64,000 nucleotides of DNA, taken from Ancistrus triradiatus. Its lineage: Eukaryota; Chordata; Actinopteri; Siluriformes; Loricariidae. Position numbers and translations under genes: made by a program. The stretch spans positions 18,831 through 82,830 of the forward strand of contig JAJAGP010003156.1 of assembly GCA_025084515.1 (NCBI GenBank). The letters run 5' to 3'. This document shows positions 63,181 through 64,000 of the stretch, piece by piece (positions within the stretch are counted from its first letter, which is position 1; the number at the start of each line of letters is the position of its first letter). The notes under the pieces are model-generated. The model searched no databases, was not told the origin of the DNA, and worked only from the letters and a program-made list of their open reading frames with translations.

Positions 63181-64000
63181 CTGAAATGACGAACTTGTGA
63201 TTCAAAAGCATAATAATCATATTTATGTTAAGCTTTTTTTCTTCCAATTTAAACCAATAAACATTACTGCTTTCATTTTGGACCACAGATTCATCATTTC
63301 AGCAGTTGAGTGGGCTACTTATGATCAGTAAGTGATATAACTTTGGCATTTCTAAATCATGGCTCTAATACATTAAGCCACTTAAAGATTTATTCATGTT
63401 AAAACTTTTAGACTCTCCCCAAGGCCAAAAAGGGGCCAAAAAGTCTCACACTTGAAACTAGAGCATAATAACTCACAAGACATGTGAAGAGGTCTGAAAG
63501 AAATATCAATTATGTAGCCCGCGACCACTGAATGGTCCCAAAGGAAAAAAGTATTTATTAAGATCGTCTTTTCTATGTCTCAGGAAAAATAGATAAATTC
63601 TTAATTTTGTCTCAACAAAGGCTTACCTATTTCTGATTTATTTCTCCTAAACCCCCTTAGGAGAAAAAAGGAGAAACACCTAAGAAATAATTTGTAAGAC
63701 ATTGGAGAGACAAAGGAGAAAAAGATAAGATCTCATTCTAAACTAATTGACTGTTGAATGATGTCTTATAGGTTTCTCATTTATGTCTTATATGAACCTT
63801 TAAAGAGAATAAGCTTCTATTCAGACATAAAAGAGATCCAGATAAGAAACATAAGACACCACTGAGATCTTATTTATTTCTTATCCATGTCTAGTTGAAA
63901 CATGTAATACTTGGACAAACTCCTAACACATACACAAACATGGGGAAGACGCAGTTGTTTCATACATTTTATTGGAACTGAATTGTAAACACTACACTAC
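63181..64000. repeat. Non-coding end of window with a palindromic repeat
   Basis: A short hairpin TTTCTCCTAA ACCCCC TTAGGAGAAA lies at 63640-63666. Flanking sequence (63550-63900) repeats TCTTAT/ATAAGA and CTCAG motifs in inverted order, as in a MITE. No gene is seen. Confidence 0.45.

Overview
The window reads as the genome of a ray-finned (teleost) fish. It has spliced genes with GT/AG introns, a roughly 60% AT background, and very many Tc1/mariner transposons in several families. It also holds LINEs of the jockey/CR1, L2 and Tx1 types, V-type SINEs, Ty3/gypsy LTR elements, MITEs and (CA)n microsatellites. A catfish-like genome would fit the Tc1 load, but that is inference; no sequence here fixes the species.

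One host gene is fully supported: a flavin-containing monooxygenase (fmo) on the minus strand. Its eight coding exons lie at 58080-58211, 54741-54929, 49368-49533, 49133-49275, 48133-48332, 34850-35205, 26184-26256 and 24584-24998. They join in phase into a 557-residue protein without a stop. Exon lengths of 132, 189, 166, 143, 200, 356 and 73 bp plus a long last exon follow the classical vertebrate FMO layout. The gene spans 34 kb because its introns are filled with mobile elements. Intron 6 (12.9 kb) and intron 7 (8.6 kb) hold whole LINEs, a gypsy pol region, LTRs and Tc1 copies.

Layout. 0-8.3 kb: Tc1 remnants, then a plus-strand jockey-type LINE split by a SINE and by a nearly intact minus-strand relative. 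9.0-11.6 kb: a complete Tc1 copy with long inverted repeats inside an older Tc1. 11.6-17.3 kb: mostly non-coding, with LTR-like blocks. 17.8-21.1 kb: a minus-strand LINE broken by an L2 copy and an LTR. 21.2-24.5 kb: microsatellite, Tx1 fragment, SINE, LTR and the fmo 3' flank. 24.6-58.2 kb: the fmo gene and its nested elements. Intron 7 holds a Tc1 copy interrupted by a solo LTR with 5-bp target duplications, followed by a gypsy pol. Intron 6 holds an L2 LINE with an esterase-like ORF1 broken by two Tc1 insertions, an LTR element with a gag domain fused to decapeptide repeats, and a second jockey-type LINE. Intron 3 holds a Harbinger-like MITE and more Tc1. 58.3-60.2 kb: an LTR element remnant. 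60.5-64 kb: fold-back repeats, an AT-rich minisatellite and two weak host-exon candidates.

Apart from fmo, nearly all coding signal belongs to decayed mobile elements. I see no operon, CRISPR array, rRNA, free-standing tRNA or toxin gene. The most unusual element is the LTR/gag/decapeptide-repeat unit at 42.3-44.8 kb. The clearest evolutionary record is the set of nested insertions whose target duplications can be read directly.
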